Below are positions 1 through 8,934 of a DNA stretch of 64,000 nucleotides, piece after piece. The stretch lies in assembly GCA_947258715.1 (NCBI GenBank), contig CAMYJH010000006.1:124001-188000 (forward strand). Reading direction: 5' to 3'. Both the position numbers and the translations under genes were made by a program. A model generated the notes under the pieces. It ran no database searches. It saw nothing but the letters and a program-made list of their open reading frames with translations, and had not been told where the DNA came from. Position 1 is the first letter of the stretch, and each line of letters starts with the position of its first letter. The stretch comes from an uncultured Gammaproteobacteria bacterium. Lineage in GTDB: Bacteria > Pseudomonadota > Gammaproteobacteria > HK1.

Positions 1-2
1 AA

Positions 3-110
3 GAGCTGCGGCGGATTTGGTCGGTATTCGCCCCACAGAAGCAGGACTACATCACTCGTGCACTCGATCCCACCGCCGCGCCATCCTATGGAGTCCCCGG
101 CGATCCGTGA
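3..110 (+). CDS. C-terminal end of an unidentified protein (cut by window edge)
   Basis: An open frame runs in from the left edge and stops at TGA 108-110, giving 35 residues ending in GVPGDP. Composition (IWSVFAPQKQDYITRALDP) looks like real protein, and the frame is co-directional with the next gene, 90 bases downstream. Too little is visible to name a family. It could also be chance reading frame. Confidence 0.4.
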   Translation, partial: ELRRIWSVFAPQKQDYITRALDPTAAPSYGVPGDP

Positions 111-200
111 ACAAGTGGGTTACCACCGCTATTTGCTGGCCCGAGAGCCGTTATTGTGCAACAACCGGGAGCAATGTTGTTGAAAAGGCCTGAGGCGGTC

Positions 201-1418
201 ATGGACCTGGAGTTTGTGCGCAGACAGTTTCCCGCCATGGGTTCGCTGGCGTTCTTCGAAAACGCCGGCGGGACGTTCGTGCCGCAGACCGTGATCGACA
301 AAGTGAGCAGGTACATGATCGAAACCCAGGTGCAGCCCGGTGGAGACTTTGCGCCCTCGGTGCGGGCCGCCGAGCGCATCACGGAAAGCCATCGCCTCAT
401 GGCCGAGATGCTGAACGCCTCGCCGGAGGAGGTAATGGTCGGCATTTCCACCAGCATGAACGTTTATATTCTGGCCCAGGCCATTCGACACTGGTTCGCG
501 CCCGGCGATGAAATCGTGGTGACCAACCTGGATCACGAGGCCAATAACGGCGCGTGGCGGAGACTCGAGGAGTTCCGCCTCGAGGTTCGTGAGTGGCGGG
601 TCAATCCGGATACGGCGGATCTCGAACTCGACGACCTGGAAAAGCTGCTCACCGACCGCACTCGCCTGGTTTGCGTCAGTCAATGCTCGAACATCACCGG
701 CAGCATTAACGACGTCGAGAAAATCGCGCGTCGCGTTCACGACGCCGGCGCGCTCATCTGCGTCGACGCCGTTGCTTACGCGGCTCACCGCCGGCTGGAC
801 GTCAAGGCGCTGGATGTCGACTTCTACCTCATCAGCCTTTACAAGCTGTACGGGCCTCACGTGAGCCTGCTTTATGGCAGGCGGGAATTGCTGCTTGAGG
901 CGAAACGCCAGCACCATTATTTCATCGAAGATGATGATATTCCCCTCAAGCTCAATCCAGGCGGACCTAACCACGAATTCACGGCGTCGCTATCGGGGAT
1001 CATTGATTACTTTAACGCCTTTCATCGCCATCACTTCCCCGGCAGTAATGCGTCGCTGCAAACACGGATGAGCGAATGTTTTGATCTGATCACGGTTCAT
1101 GAACAACGTCTGGCGAAACCCTTTGTCGATTTTCTTGATTCAAAGCCGGAGGTTCGCATCCTCGGGCGTGCCACCGCGAACCACAAGCTGCGCGTTCCCA
1201 CGTTTTCTTTTGTCGTAAACGGTCGCGACTCGAACGAGTTTCCCAAACACCTCGCGGAACACGGGGTGGGCATTCGCGCCGGGCACTTCTATGCCAAACG
1301 GCTCATCGACGCGCTGGGAGTGGATAAGAACAACGGCGTGGTTCGCGCGAGCATGGTGCACTACAACTCGCCCGATGAAGTGAAACGCCTGATCGAACAT
1401 CTGGATGAGGTGATCTGA
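201..1418 (+). CDS. Class V aminotransferase / cysteine desulfurase-like protein (VC1184 subfamily)
   Basis: A 405-residue PLP-dependent fold-type I enzyme of the class V (NifS/SufS-like) group. The N-terminal FFENAGGTFVP and the lysine region SLYKLYGPHVSLLYG (the PLP Schiff-base Lys is expected here) are typical of the VC1184 subfamily, whose substrate is not established. The PLP-binding DAVAYAAHR stretch and the C-terminal GIRAGHFYAKR are also present. The ATG at 201 is chosen because a GAGGCGG ribosome site lies just before it and homologues begin near this point; GTG 156 and ATG 174 are in-frame alternatives. No iron-sulfur assembly genes are adjacent, so a role in cluster biogenesis is not supported by context. 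Confidence 0.87.
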   Translation: MDLEFVRRQFPAMGSLAFFENAGGTFVPQTVIDKVSRYMIETQVQPGGDFAPSVRAAERITESHRLMAEMLNASPEEVMVGISTSMNVYILAQAIRHWFAPGDEIVVTNLDHEANNGAWRRLEEFRLEVREWRVNPDTADLELDDLEKLLTDRTRLVCVSQCSNITGSINDVEKIARRVHDAGALICVDAVAYAAHRRLDVKALDVDFYLISLYKLYGPHVSLLYGRRELLLEAKRQHHYFIEDDDIPLKLNPGGPNHEFTASLSGIIDYFNAFHRHHFPGSNASLQTRMSECFDLITVHEQRLAKPFVDFLDSKPEVRILGRATANHKLRVPTFSFVVNGRDSNEFPKHLAEHGVGIRAGHFYAKRLIDALGVDKNNGVVRASMVHYNSPDEVKRLIEHLDEVI

Positions 1419-1455
1419 GAAGTGATGCGTGACGCGAAGAGAAACGGAGCCCGCT

Positions 1456-1569
1456 GTAGGAGCGGCCTTGGCCGCGATTCATTTAAGCAACTGTTAATTA
1501 TCCCTTGACATAGAGTCCACGTGCTCTGAACCGCCTGATCTAAAAAATCGCGAGCAAGCGCGCTCCTAC
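1456..1569. repeat. REP-like inverted pair (BIME-like)
   Basis: A 24-base unit starting GTAGGAGCGG and ending CCGCGATT at 1456-1479 is matched by its reverse complement at 1546-1569, which reads GTAGGAGCGC...TCGCGATT on the minus strand. The two arms differ only in the middle and flank about 66 bases. The GTAGGAGC...GCGATT unit resembles extragenic palindromic elements common in pseudomonads and related gammaproteobacteria. It fills the gap between the PLP enzyme and the NUDIX gene. I noticed no other full copy in the window. Confidence 0.7.
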
Positions 1570-1600
1570 GACTCGAATCGCATTAGGCGGCGACATTGAA

Positions 1601-2491
1601 ATGTCCTACCTCGACCGCATTCGCGAAGCCAATCGATACGACGCTTCCGACTATCGACCCTTCCGCGTCGCCAGCATTGACGTCGGTCACGTGCGCCACG
1701 GGTTCGCTGAATCGCTGCGGCGATGGCCGCAGGTCTTTGCCGTCAACGAAAGTTGTGTACGCTTGGCTCCCGCCCTCAACGCCAAGGACTCCGATCCGCG
1801 GAGTCGTAGCGTAGAGGTGAACGCGGTGCTGCGGCAGCTCCATGTCGGGGGAACCATCGAACACTGGTATGACGAACTCTTTCCCGTCAGTCAGCGTTGG
1901 GACGACCCCCCAATGTTGCTGATGGAGCGGGCCGCTCTCCCCTTTTTTGGCGTACCCGGTTACGGCGTGCATATGAATGGTTACGTGCGAGAAGGTGACC
2001 AGATCAAGCTGTGGGTCGCGCGACGGGCCCGAGACAAGCCGACTTTCCCCGGTAAGCTGGACCATCTGGTTGCGGGCGGCCAGCCCTACGGGATCTCGCT
2101 TGAGGACAATCTGATCAAGGAGTGTTTCGAGGAGGCGAGCATCCCGAGGTCCCGCGCCTCGCTGGCGCGTCCCGCTGGCCGCGTCCGCTATGCCGTCGAC
2201 TTAGGCCTAGGGCTGCGACCCGACACAATCTTTGTTTTCGACCTCAAGCTTGCCCCCGATTTTCGTCCTGTCAACACCGACGGCGAGGTCGAGTCCTTTG
2301 ATCTTTGGACGCTCGATGAAGTGAGCCGCCGCCTACGGGAAACAACTGACTTCAAGTTCAACTCTGCGCTGGTAATTATAGATTTCCTCGTCCGTATCGG
2401 ATTCATTCCTAAAGATCACCCCGAATATGCCGAGATCGTGACCATGCTAGGCGTCACCGGACCCGGCGGTCTCGACAACGCCCATCGCTGA
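1601..2491 (+). CDS. DUF4743 + NUDIX hydrolase (oxidised-thiamine-diphosphate phosphatase type)
   Basis: A 296-residue protein with an N-terminal DUF4743 region (about residues 1-115) and a NUDIX domain (about 120-260). This architecture matches the YJR142W / plant NUDT20-24 family, shown in yeast and plants to hydrolyse damaged (oxo/oxy) thiamine diphosphate. The NUDIX box is atypical: GGQPYGIS...KECFEEASI keeps the metal-binding KEC.EEA core but lacks the usual first Glu, and Lys replaces the usual Arg. That pattern is shared by the family as I remember it. The gene stands alone between the REP pair and the Sel1 gene. Substrate specificity is inferred from family only. Confidence 0.85.
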   Translation: MSYLDRIREANRYDASDYRPFRVASIDVGHVRHGFAESLRRWPQVFAVNESCVRLAPALNAKDSDPRSRSVEVNAVLRQLHVGGTIEHWYDELFPVSQRWDDPPMLLMERAALPFFGVPGYGVHMNGYVREGDQIKLWVARRARDKPTFPGKLDHLVAGGQPYGISLEDNLIKECFEEASIPRSRASLARPAGRVRYAVDLGLGLRPDTIFVFDLKLAPDFRPVNTDGEVESFDLWTLDEVSRRLRETTDFKFNSALVIIDFLVRIGFIPKDHPEYAEIVTMLGVTGPGGLDNAHR

Positions 2492-2653
2492 CTTGGCGCG
2501 GTCGCGCCCCCTGTCGCCGCTTACCTGGTCAGGTGTTGCTCGCCTTTGACCCGCGTTGTGATCCGATGCACAGAACTAAAAGCTTTTTGATTCAATAATT
2601 TATCTCTTTCAACCTGTCGCGGTGCCCGCGCCAACGCAGCGGCTCGAGATAAG

Positions 2654-4183
2654 ATGAACAATCATTCACGCCCGGCTTACCCAGTCGCTCCCGGAGGACG
2701 CTCCTCCGAGGCACGCTTCAGGCCTCCCGACCTTATTCGCCGCGTCCTGGTCCCGGTCCTGGCTTCTGTGGCGCTTTGCGCCGGCCTCCCCGCCCAGGCA
2801 CTCAACATCGAAAGTGCCCACGCCGAGCACGCGTCCGGCCGCCTGGGTGCCGCATTCGAGCTTTACGAAGCGCTTGCCCTGGAGGGCAACATCGAAGCGA
2901 TGAAGTATGCCGGGCGCATGCTCGAGCGCGGAGAGGGGGTGGCGCGGAATCCTCAGGATGCGTTCCTTTTCTATCGTGAGGCTGCGGAGCGCGGCGATGT
3001 CGAGGCGATGAATCTCATCGGCGAGCACTATGAGCAGGGACGCGGCGTGCAGCAGGACTATTTCAAGGCAGAGTCCTGGTATCGAAAGGCGGCGGCGAAA
3101 TGGAGCCCAGAAGCCCGTTTCAACCTGGCGCGCATGTATTATCGCGGTAGCGGCGTTCCCCAGGACGTTGATCGTGCGGTAAAGGTGCTGCGGTCCCTGG
3201 CTGCCAGCGGTCACGAGGACGCCCGTACCCTGCTGGAAGAAATTTATAGGCAGGGCCAGCGAGGTGCTCCCGGCGGACCGAGCCTGAAGGCAATTCGAGA
3301 TGCCGCAGAGGGTGGCGACCCTAACAGCCAAGTACAGCTTGCTTATCGCTACGAAAGCGGTACCGGCACTCGCGCCGACATGGCTACGGCGTTCCGCTGG
3401 TACATGCAGGCGGCCATACAGGGCCACCCGGGCGCCCAGGCCAAAATAGGCGACATGTCGCGCACCGGGCGCGGCGCTGAGCAGAGCGCGTCTGAAGCCG
3501 CTTTCTGGTACCGGCGCGCTGCGGAACAGGACAACCCGGTGGCGCTCAATAATCTGGCCTTCATGCTGTTAAAGGGCGAGGGGGTCGAAAAGGATCCGGA
3601 GCGGGCACTGTCACTGCTGAAGCGCGGCGCCGAGCTAGGCGATCCCAGCGCGCAGAGTAATCTCGGTCGCATGTATCTGGACGGCAAGGTGACGCCGGCG
3701 GATTACTCACTGGCGCTCAAATGGCTTCGCAGAGCAGCGATCAAATCCCACCCGGCGGCGGAAGCGTACATCGGTCACGCCTATCTGCATGGCCTCGGAG
3801 TGGAGAAGAATGCGTCCTTGGCCGCCATCTGGTATCGCAAGGCGGCGCGCCAGGGACACGCGCCGGCGCAAAGCGCGCTGGGGTTTCTTCACCAGCAGGG
3901 CGTCGGCGTGCCTCTCAGTCTGGACCTCGCCAGAGACTGGTACCTCAAAGCAGCCAGCCAGGGTGACGCCTACGGGCAACGCAACCTGGGTTACATGTAT
4001 CGATACGGAGTCGGCGTTGAAAAGGATCTTCGTACCGCCCTGAGCTGGTATCTCACGGCGGCGAAAGGCGGCGACGAAGTCGCGGCCAGGGCCGTGTCGG
4101 ATCTTTCGCCGCTCGTGAAAAAGGAGGCTGACGCGGCTGGAATGCAGGCCAACGCCTTGCCGAAGCGCGCAAAGAAGCCCTAA
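2654..4183 (+). CDS. Sel1-like repeat (SLR) protein, probably exported
   Basis: A 509-residue protein with an Arg-rich N-terminus followed by a hydrophobic segment (about residues 32-50, ending AQA), consistent with a late signal peptide or anchor. About eleven Sel1-type alpha/alpha repeats follow, each showing A...Y..GxGV..D...A..WYRKAA. SLR arrays are protein-protein interaction scaffolds. The Lys-rich C-terminus has no further domain. The start is the first ATG after an AT-rich intergenic stretch; a start closer to the hydrophobic segment cannot be excluded. The partner is unknown and the neighbours do not reveal it. Confidence 0.85.
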   Translation: MNNHSRPAYPVAPGGRSSEARFRPPDLIRRVLVPVLASVALCAGLPAQALNIESAHAEHASGRLGAAFELYEALALEGNIEAMKYAGRMLERGEGVARNPQDAFLFYREAAERGDVEAMNLIGEHYEQGRGVQQDYFKAESWYRKAAAKWSPEARFNLARMYYRGSGVPQDVDRAVKVLRSLAASGHEDARTLLEEIYRQGQRGAPGGPSLKAIRDAAEGGDPNSQVQLAYRYESGTGTRADMATAFRWYMQAAIQGHPGAQAKIGDMSRTGRGAEQSASEAAFWYRRAAEQDNPVALNNLAFMLLKGEGVEKDPERALSLLKRGAELGDPSAQSNLGRMYLDGKVTPADYSLALKWLRRAAIKSHPAAEAYIGHAYLHGLGVEKNASLAAIWYRKAARQGHAPAQSALGFLHQQGVGVPLSLDLARDWYLKAASQGDAYGQRNLGYMYRYGVGVEKDLRTALSWYLTAAKGGDEVAARAVSDLSPLVKKEADAAGMQANALPKRAKKP

Positions 4184-4356
4184 CCCCCTCTTCTTCCGGC
4201 CCCAGCTCTGAAGCGGCGGTCCCGGCTCGTTCCGCACCGCGCTACAGTAGTTAAATTGAGTTCCGAGGCGGATGCCGCCACAATCGCGCGCATGGCGGTC
4301 TGTTTCCTGGTTCGCTTTGAGACGGTAGACGGCCGCTTTGCGCGCCCGTTCTCAAC

Positions 4357-5835
4357 ATGAGCTTTCAGCTCGATTCCGGCTCAATCCCCCTGCTGCTGAT
4401 CCTGGCGGGTATCGTCGTCATCGTCGTGATCTGCCTGTGGCTGCGGCGCACCACGGCCGACGCCGCAGCAGATTTGATCCGCATCCAAACCAGGCTCGAC
4501 GAACACGGAGCCGGGATGGAATCGCGAATCCGCGCCGTCGAAGAAAGCGTGCGCGGGCTGGAGAAATCTCTCGCCGAGAGTCACTTCAACGCACAGCAGG
4601 CGATACAGCGCAGCCTGTCCGAGCTACAGACGCGCTACTTGGAAGCCTCCAGCGAGCTGCGCACGACCCTGGTGGAGCGCTTCGAGGACCTGAAGAAGGA
4701 CGTCGGCGCGCAGCTCGGCGACGGCCGGGTGCAGTCCAGCCGCTCCATGGGCGAGCTGCGGGAACAGATACAAACCGCATTTGGCCAGCACCGGACGCGC
4801 TTCGAACAGCGTCAGGCGGAAGCCATTAAGACGCTGCAGGACTCGCTTCAAAGCGGAATGCAAATCGTACAGCGTCAGGTCACCGAGGCGCTGTCGCGAA
4901 GCGCCGAGGAGGTCGGTAAGCGCATGGAAGGTCTTACTCAGACCACGGACAGGCGCCTCAAGGACATCAGTGGTGAGGTGGAGAAGCGGCTTTCCGAAGG
5001 CTTCGAGAAAACAACCGCCACCTTTGCCGACGTGCTAAAGCGCCTGGCGTTGATCGACGAGGCGCAGAAGAAAATCACCGAGCTGTCCACCAACGTGGTG
5101 AGCCTGCAAGAGGTGCTGGCGGACAAGCGCTCACGAGGCGCCTTTGGCGAGGTACAGCTCAACGCCCTGGTGCGAAACGTGCTCCCGCCGTCGAGTTTCG
5201 GTCTGCAGTACACCCTGTCCAACGGAAAGGTGGCCGACTGCGTTCTTTTCCTTCCCGATCCCACGGGCAGCGTAGCGATAGACTCCAAGTTTCCGTTAGA
5301 AAGCTATCAGCGGATGACCGACGTTTCGCTCAGCGAAACCGAACGCAAGAGCGCCGAAAGGCAGTTCAAACTCGACATTCGAAAACACATCCAGGACATC
5401 GCAGAGAAGTACATTATTCCTCCAGAGACTTCCGAAGGCGCGGTAATGTTCATTCCCGCAGAAGCGGTGTTCGCAGAAATCCAGGCGCACCACCCGGATC
5501 TGGTTCAGGAGGCACAGCAGAATCGGGTATGGATGGTTTCACCCACCACACTGATGGCGATCCTCAACACGGCACGCGCGGTGCTCAAGGACGAGGCGAC
5601 CCGAAAGCAGGTACACATTATCCAGGAGCACCTCGGGGGACTGGCCAAAGACTTCGAGAGGTTTCAGAAGCGCATGGACAACCTGTCGCGCCATATCAAG
5701 CAGGCGAACAAGGACGTGGACGAGGTGCACACCTCGGCGCAGAAGATCAGCAGCCGCTTCGAAAAGATCGAAAGCGTAGAACTCGAGCACGAAGCCGCCC
5801 CGTCGTTGGAGCAGGACCGCGAGGCTGGCGGGTAA
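4357..5835 (+). CDS. rmuC: DNA recombination protein RmuC family
   Basis: A 492-residue protein with one N-terminal transmembrane helix (about 10-28), a long coiled coil with EVEKRLSEGFEKT-like heptads to about residue 245, and the RmuC nuclease-like core from about 250 (RGAFGEVQLNAL, VAIDSKFPLESY, IPAEAVFAEI, WMVSPTTLMAIL). RmuC is a membrane-anchored protein linked to limiting inversions and rearrangements at short repeats; its core is distantly related to restriction-endonuclease-like folds. Length is normal for the family. The gene converges with the DegP-like protease gene, with only 10 bases between the two ends. Confidence 0.93.
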   Translation: MSFQLDSGSIPLLLILAGIVVIVVICLWLRRTTADAAADLIRIQTRLDEHGAGMESRIRAVEESVRGLEKSLAESHFNAQQAIQRSLSELQTRYLEASSELRTTLVERFEDLKKDVGAQLGDGRVQSSRSMGELREQIQTAFGQHRTRFEQRQAEAIKTLQDSLQSGMQIVQRQVTEALSRSAEEVGKRMEGLTQTTDRRLKDISGEVEKRLSEGFEKTTATFADVLKRLALIDEAQKKITELSTNVVSLQEVLADKRSRGAFGEVQLNALVRNVLPPSSFGLQYTLSNGKVADCVLFLPDPTGSVAIDSKFPLESYQRMTDVSLSETERKSAERQFKLDIRKHIQDIAEKYIIPPETSEGAVMFIPAEAVFAEIQAHHPDLVQEAQQNRVWMVSPTTLMAILNTARAVLKDEATRKQVHIIQEHLGGLAKDFERFQKRMDNLSRHIKQANKDVDEVHTSAQKISSRFEKIESVELEHEAAPSLEQDREAGG

Positions 5836-5845
5836 CAGCGATCGC

Positions 5846-7252
5846 CTACTGAATGAGGATGAACACAGACCCGTTTCCGCGCTGAATGTTGAGCACGATG
5901 GCGCGTCCGCCGGAGCTCACCACCTCTCTCATTTCCTCGAGGTTCTTGACCCGGGTGCGATTTACGGCGACGACCACGTCCCCTGGGCGAATCCCATAGC
6001 GCCAGGCGATGCTGTTTCGCTCCACCTCAACCACCAGCACGCCTTCGATTTGACCCTTCAGCGGTGAGCCCTCCGGAATGTCGGACATCACCGCGCCGGC
6101 AAGACGGTCCGAGAGGTCCGCCGCGTTCATGCTGACCTCGCGGCGCTCGCCGATTTGCGTGCTCACGGCCAACGGTCGTCCGTTTCTGAGTACCCCGATA
6201 TCCACCTTGTCGCCGACCCTCAGCAGACCCAACGAGTTGCGCAGATCCGCAGCGCTGTTAATCACCTTGCCATTCACCGAGGTGATGATGTCTCCGGCCT
6301 GTAGCCCGGCTTCCGCGGCTGACGAACCCGGGGAAACTTCCACCACCACCGCACCCTTCACCCCGCCAATACCGAAAGCCTCGGCCAGATCGGGCGTCAG
6401 ATCTTGGGTCGCCACGCCCAGCAGCCCGCGCTTCACTTCGCCGTAAGACACCAGATGCGACATGACGTCGTGGGCCATATTCGACGGAATCGCGAATCCG
6501 ATACCGACATTACCGCCGCCCGGAGCAATGATGGCGGTGTTGATTCCGACCAGTTCCCCGCGCAGGTTGACCAGCGCACCCCCCGAATTGCCGACGTTGA
6601 TGGACGCATCCGTCTGAATAAAGTCCTCGTATCCCTCGATACCAAGACCGCTGCGCCCCAGAGCGCTGACGATTCCCGAGGTAACGGTTTGCCCCAGGCC
6701 GAACGGATTGCCGATGGCCACCACGAAGTCGCCCACCCGCAGCTTGTCGGAGTCCGCCAGCTCGACCGCAGTCAGGCCGTCCGCCTGAACCTTGATCACG
6801 GCAACATCCGTTGCCGGGTCGGTGCCGACCACCTTGGCATCTAGCCGGCGCCCGTCGCGCAGCGTGACCGTGATTTCTTCAGCATGTTCGACCACATGGT
6901 CGTTGGTAATGATGTAGCCGTTTTTCGCGTCAACGATTACGCCCGATCCGAGACTCTGCGTCCGGCGGGTCCGAGGCTGCGCCGGAAGATCGAAGAAGCG
7001 ACGAAAGAATGGATCGCTGAGCAGCGGGTTTTCGCGAGCCAGCACCCTACCCTGGGTAGCGATGTTCACCACCGAAGGCGTCACCTTCTCCAGCATCGGA
7101 GCGAGGCTGGGAAGCTCCCGATCATCCACCACCTGGGGTAGAACCGCGCCGACACTGACGGCAAAGGGCAGCGCCAGCATCAGCAATGCAATCAGCGTGA
7201 CGGCGCTAAACCTTGCAGGCTTTTTCTCGCAGTGCGTAGTTGATGCATCCAT
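5846..7252 (-). CDS. Periplasmic serine protease, DegP/DegQ/MucD (HtrA) family
   Basis: A 468-residue envelope protease/chaperone with an N-terminal signal or anchor (about 15-36) and a trypsin-like domain. The triad is readable as His in TNDHVV, Asp in TDPATDVAV and Ser in GNSGGALV. Two PDZ domains follow (about 265-355 and 375-465). ATG at 7252 is preferred over a TTG at 7285 because the signal peptide begins right after it and a CTGGAG lies upstream. It sits downstream of cbpA in the same orientation, separated by about 130 bases. In pseudomonads the MucD form lies beside algU-mucABC; here it does not. Confidence 0.93.
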   Translation of the reverse strand: MDASTTHCEKKPARFSAVTLIALLMLALPFAVSVGAVLPQVVDDRELPSLAPMLEKVTPSVVNIATQGRVLARENPLLSDPFFRRFFDLPAQPRTRRTQSLGSGVIVDAKNGYIITNDHVVEHAEEITVTLRDGRRLDAKVVGTDPATDVAVIKVQADGLTAVELADSDKLRVGDFVVAIGNPFGLGQTVTSGIVSALGRSGLGIEGYEDFIQTDASINVGNSGGALVNLRGELVGINTAIIAPGGGNVGIGFAIPSNMAHDVMSHLVSYGEVKRGLLGVATQDLTPDLAEAFGIGGVKGAVVVEVSPGSSAAEAGLQAGDIITSVNGKVINSAADLRNSLGLLRVGDKVDIGVLRNGRPLAVSTQIGERREVSMNAADLSDRLAGAVMSDIPEGSPLKGQIEGVLVVEVERNSIAWRYGIRPGDVVVAVNRTRVKNLEEMREVVSSGGRAIVLNIQRGNGSVFILIQ

Positions 7253-7385
7253 GGTCTCGCGCAACTCCAGTCGATTCCAATCCAAGACTCAAAAAACTGC
7301 TATCGGTGACCGCCTGGGCGGGATCCTGTCCCGCTTCACGAGCTCATATGTGTCAGCAGGCTGCGTCGACTGTTCCGGGCGCGGA

Positions 7386-8339
7386 TCAAGGCTCGAGCCG
7401 TGACCTCGGATTGAACGCCAGCTCCTTCGCCATCTTTTCGTACAAAGACTTGGCCGCCGCCGTGTCGGCTTTGGGCGTTACGATCTGCAGATGTACGTAA
7501 AGATCGCCCTTTTCCTTTTGCCCCAGGCCTTTGCTCCGCAACCTCATCTTGCGCCCCGACTGCGACCCGGGCGGGATTTTGAGATCCAGCTTGCCGCCCA
7601 CGGTAGGCACTTTGACCGTTGCCCCTAGAGCAGCCTCCCACGGCGTGATCGGAAGGTCCATGTGAATGTCTCTGCCGTCCACTCGGTAGACCGGGTGTGG
7701 CTGCAGCGAAACCTCGAGATACATGTCTCCAGCGTGGCCGCCGTTCATTCCCTGCCCGCCTTGCCCAGAGAGCCGGATCCGCTGCCCGGAGGTAACGCCG
7801 GCGGGGATTTTTACCTTCAGCTTGCGGCGACGCCCGCCGGACTGCTCGATTTCAAGACTCCGCTCGGTGCCTTGATAAGCGTCGTTCAGCGAAATGCTTA
7901 CACGCACGTTCTCATCCCGTCCACGTCTTCCGGCCCGGGTGCGCGCGTGTCTGTGCCCAGAGAACGGGTCAAAGCCCTCAAAACCACGACGCCGTTGTCC
8001 GCGTCCGCCGCCAAATAGCTCCTCGAAAAAATCGCTGAAGTCGAAGCCGGCGGTGGAGAAGCCTGCTCCGAAGCCAGGGCCAGGCTCCCAGCCCGGCGGC
8101 GGCGTAAACTCCTCCCCAGCCCGCCAGTTCATGCCCAGATTGTCGTAGGCTGTGCGCTTTTTTTTGTCCTTCAGAACTTCGTACGCTTCGCCAATTTCCT
8201 TGAACCGCGCCTCGGCGTCGGGTTCGGTGCTCACGTCCGGGTGAAATCTCCTCGCCAGCTTTCGATAGGCGCGTTTGATCTCCTCGAGCTTGGCATCCCG
8301 ATTTACACCCAGCGTCTGATAGTAGTCCTTGTACTTCAT
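7386..8339 (-). CDS. cbpA: CbpA-type DnaJ co-chaperone
   Basis: A 317-residue type II Hsp40. The J domain (residues 1-70) carries HPD in ARRFHPDVS. A Gly/Phe-rich linker (GFGAGFSTAGFDF, then FFEELFGG) follows, then two C-terminal beta-barrel substrate-binding domains (IPAGVTSGQRIRL; IPPGSQSGRKMRL). There is no zinc-finger region, which separates it from DnaJ. It stimulates DnaK ATPase, and in E. coli it also binds curved DNA. It lies directly downstream of hsp20, but a stem-loop at 8356-8381 intervenes, so it may be partly uncoupled from the heat-shock promoter. Confidence 0.93.
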   Translation of the reverse strand: MKYKDYYQTLGVNRDAKLEEIKRAYRKLARRFHPDVSTEPDAEARFKEIGEAYEVLKDKKKRTAYDNLGMNWRAGEEFTPPPGWEPGPGFGAGFSTAGFDFSDFFEELFGGGRGQRRRGFEGFDPFSGHRHARTRAGRRGRDENVRVSISLNDAYQGTERSLEIEQSGGRRRKLKVKIPAGVTSGQRIRLSGQGGQGMNGGHAGDMYLEVSLQPHPVYRVDGRDIHMDLPITPWEAALGATVKVPTVGGKLDLKIPPGSQSGRKMRLRSKGLGQKEKGDLYVHLQIVTPKADTAAAKSLYEKMAKELAFNPRSRLEP

Positions 8340-8355
8340 TTCTCGACGAAAAAGA

Positions 8356-8381
8356 AAAAGCGGGGCCGAAACCCCGCTTTT
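8356..8381 (-). terminator. Rho-independent terminator after hsp20
   Basis: A perfect 10-bp stem, AAAAGCGGGG / CCCCGCTTTT, with a 6-base loop. It is followed on the minus strand by a T-rich tract (TCTTTTTC). It lies between the hsp20 stop and the cbpA start. The stem is A/T-flanked on both sides, so it could act in either direction. Confidence 0.8.
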
Positions 8382-8388
8382 ATTCTAG

Positions 8389-8430
8389 ATCGCTCTCAGC
8401 CGACCTTGACATTTCGGGGCTGAATCCTTT
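8389..8430 (-). pseudogene. Remnant of a second hsp20 3' end
   Basis: These 42 bases are an imperfect copy (about three quarters identical) of 8432-8473, which holds the last codons and stop of hsp20. On the minus strand the real gene ends VQPRRIKVG-stop and the remnant reads IQPRNVKVG-stop, in the same arrangement, 43 bases downstream. The substitutions look like those between paralogues rather than random drift. A likely origin is a deletion between two tandem hsp20 copies, or a short tandem duplication. Confidence 0.6.
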
Positions 8431-8438
8431 CATCGCCC

Positions 8439-8885
8439 TCAGCCGACCTTAATCCTTCGGGGCTGGACCTTTTCCTGCTTCGGAATGGTCACCTCCAGGA
8501 CTCCGTTCTTGTTCGACGCGGAGACCTTGTCGGCGTCGGCCGTGTCTGGCAGGGTGAAGCGGCGATAGAATGTGCCGTACACGCGCTCGACGCGCTTGTA
8601 GCCTTCGCGCTGCTCCTTGTCCTCCTGACGGCGGTCACCTTTGATGGTGAGCACGCCGTTTTCCAGGGTGATCTCGATGTCCTTGGATTCCACACCCGGA
8701 ACGTCCGCACGCAGTACGTATCGGTCCTGCTCCTCCTTGATGTCGACGGCGGGGGCCCAGCGACTGGTCGCGGCGCTGGACTGGTCGCCGTTGGCGAGGC
8801 CGGTGTAATCCTCGTCGAACAAGCGGCTGACCTCGTCATGAAAACGGCGCAGCACGCCCAACGGCTCGTATCGAATCACGTTCAT
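8439..8885 (-). CDS. Hsp20 / alpha-crystallin small heat-shock protein
   Basis: A 148-residue ATP-independent holdase. The alpha-crystallin domain spans about residues 42-138 (AVDIKEEQDRYVL, GVESKDIEITLENGVLTI, YRRFTLPDTAD, NGVLEVTIPK). An N-terminal RFHDEVSRLFDE segment and a short basic C-terminal tail are typical of class A bacterial sHsps. A strong GGAGG ribosome site precedes the ATG. Expression is probably heat-shock controlled through the sigma-32-like promoter at 8935-8962. A degenerate copy of its 3' end follows the gene. Confidence 0.95.
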   Translation of the reverse strand: MNVIRYEPLGVLRRFHDEVSRLFDEDYTGLANGDQSSAATSRWAPAVDIKEEQDRYVLRADVPGVESKDIEITLENGVLTIKGDRRQEDKEQREGYKRVERVYGTFYRRFTLPDTADADKVSASNKNGVLEVTIPKQEKVQPRRIKVG

Positions 8886-8934
8886 TTTAAATACCTCCGC
8901 AATGAATTGGGGCTATGAAGTTCTTCGATCGAGT

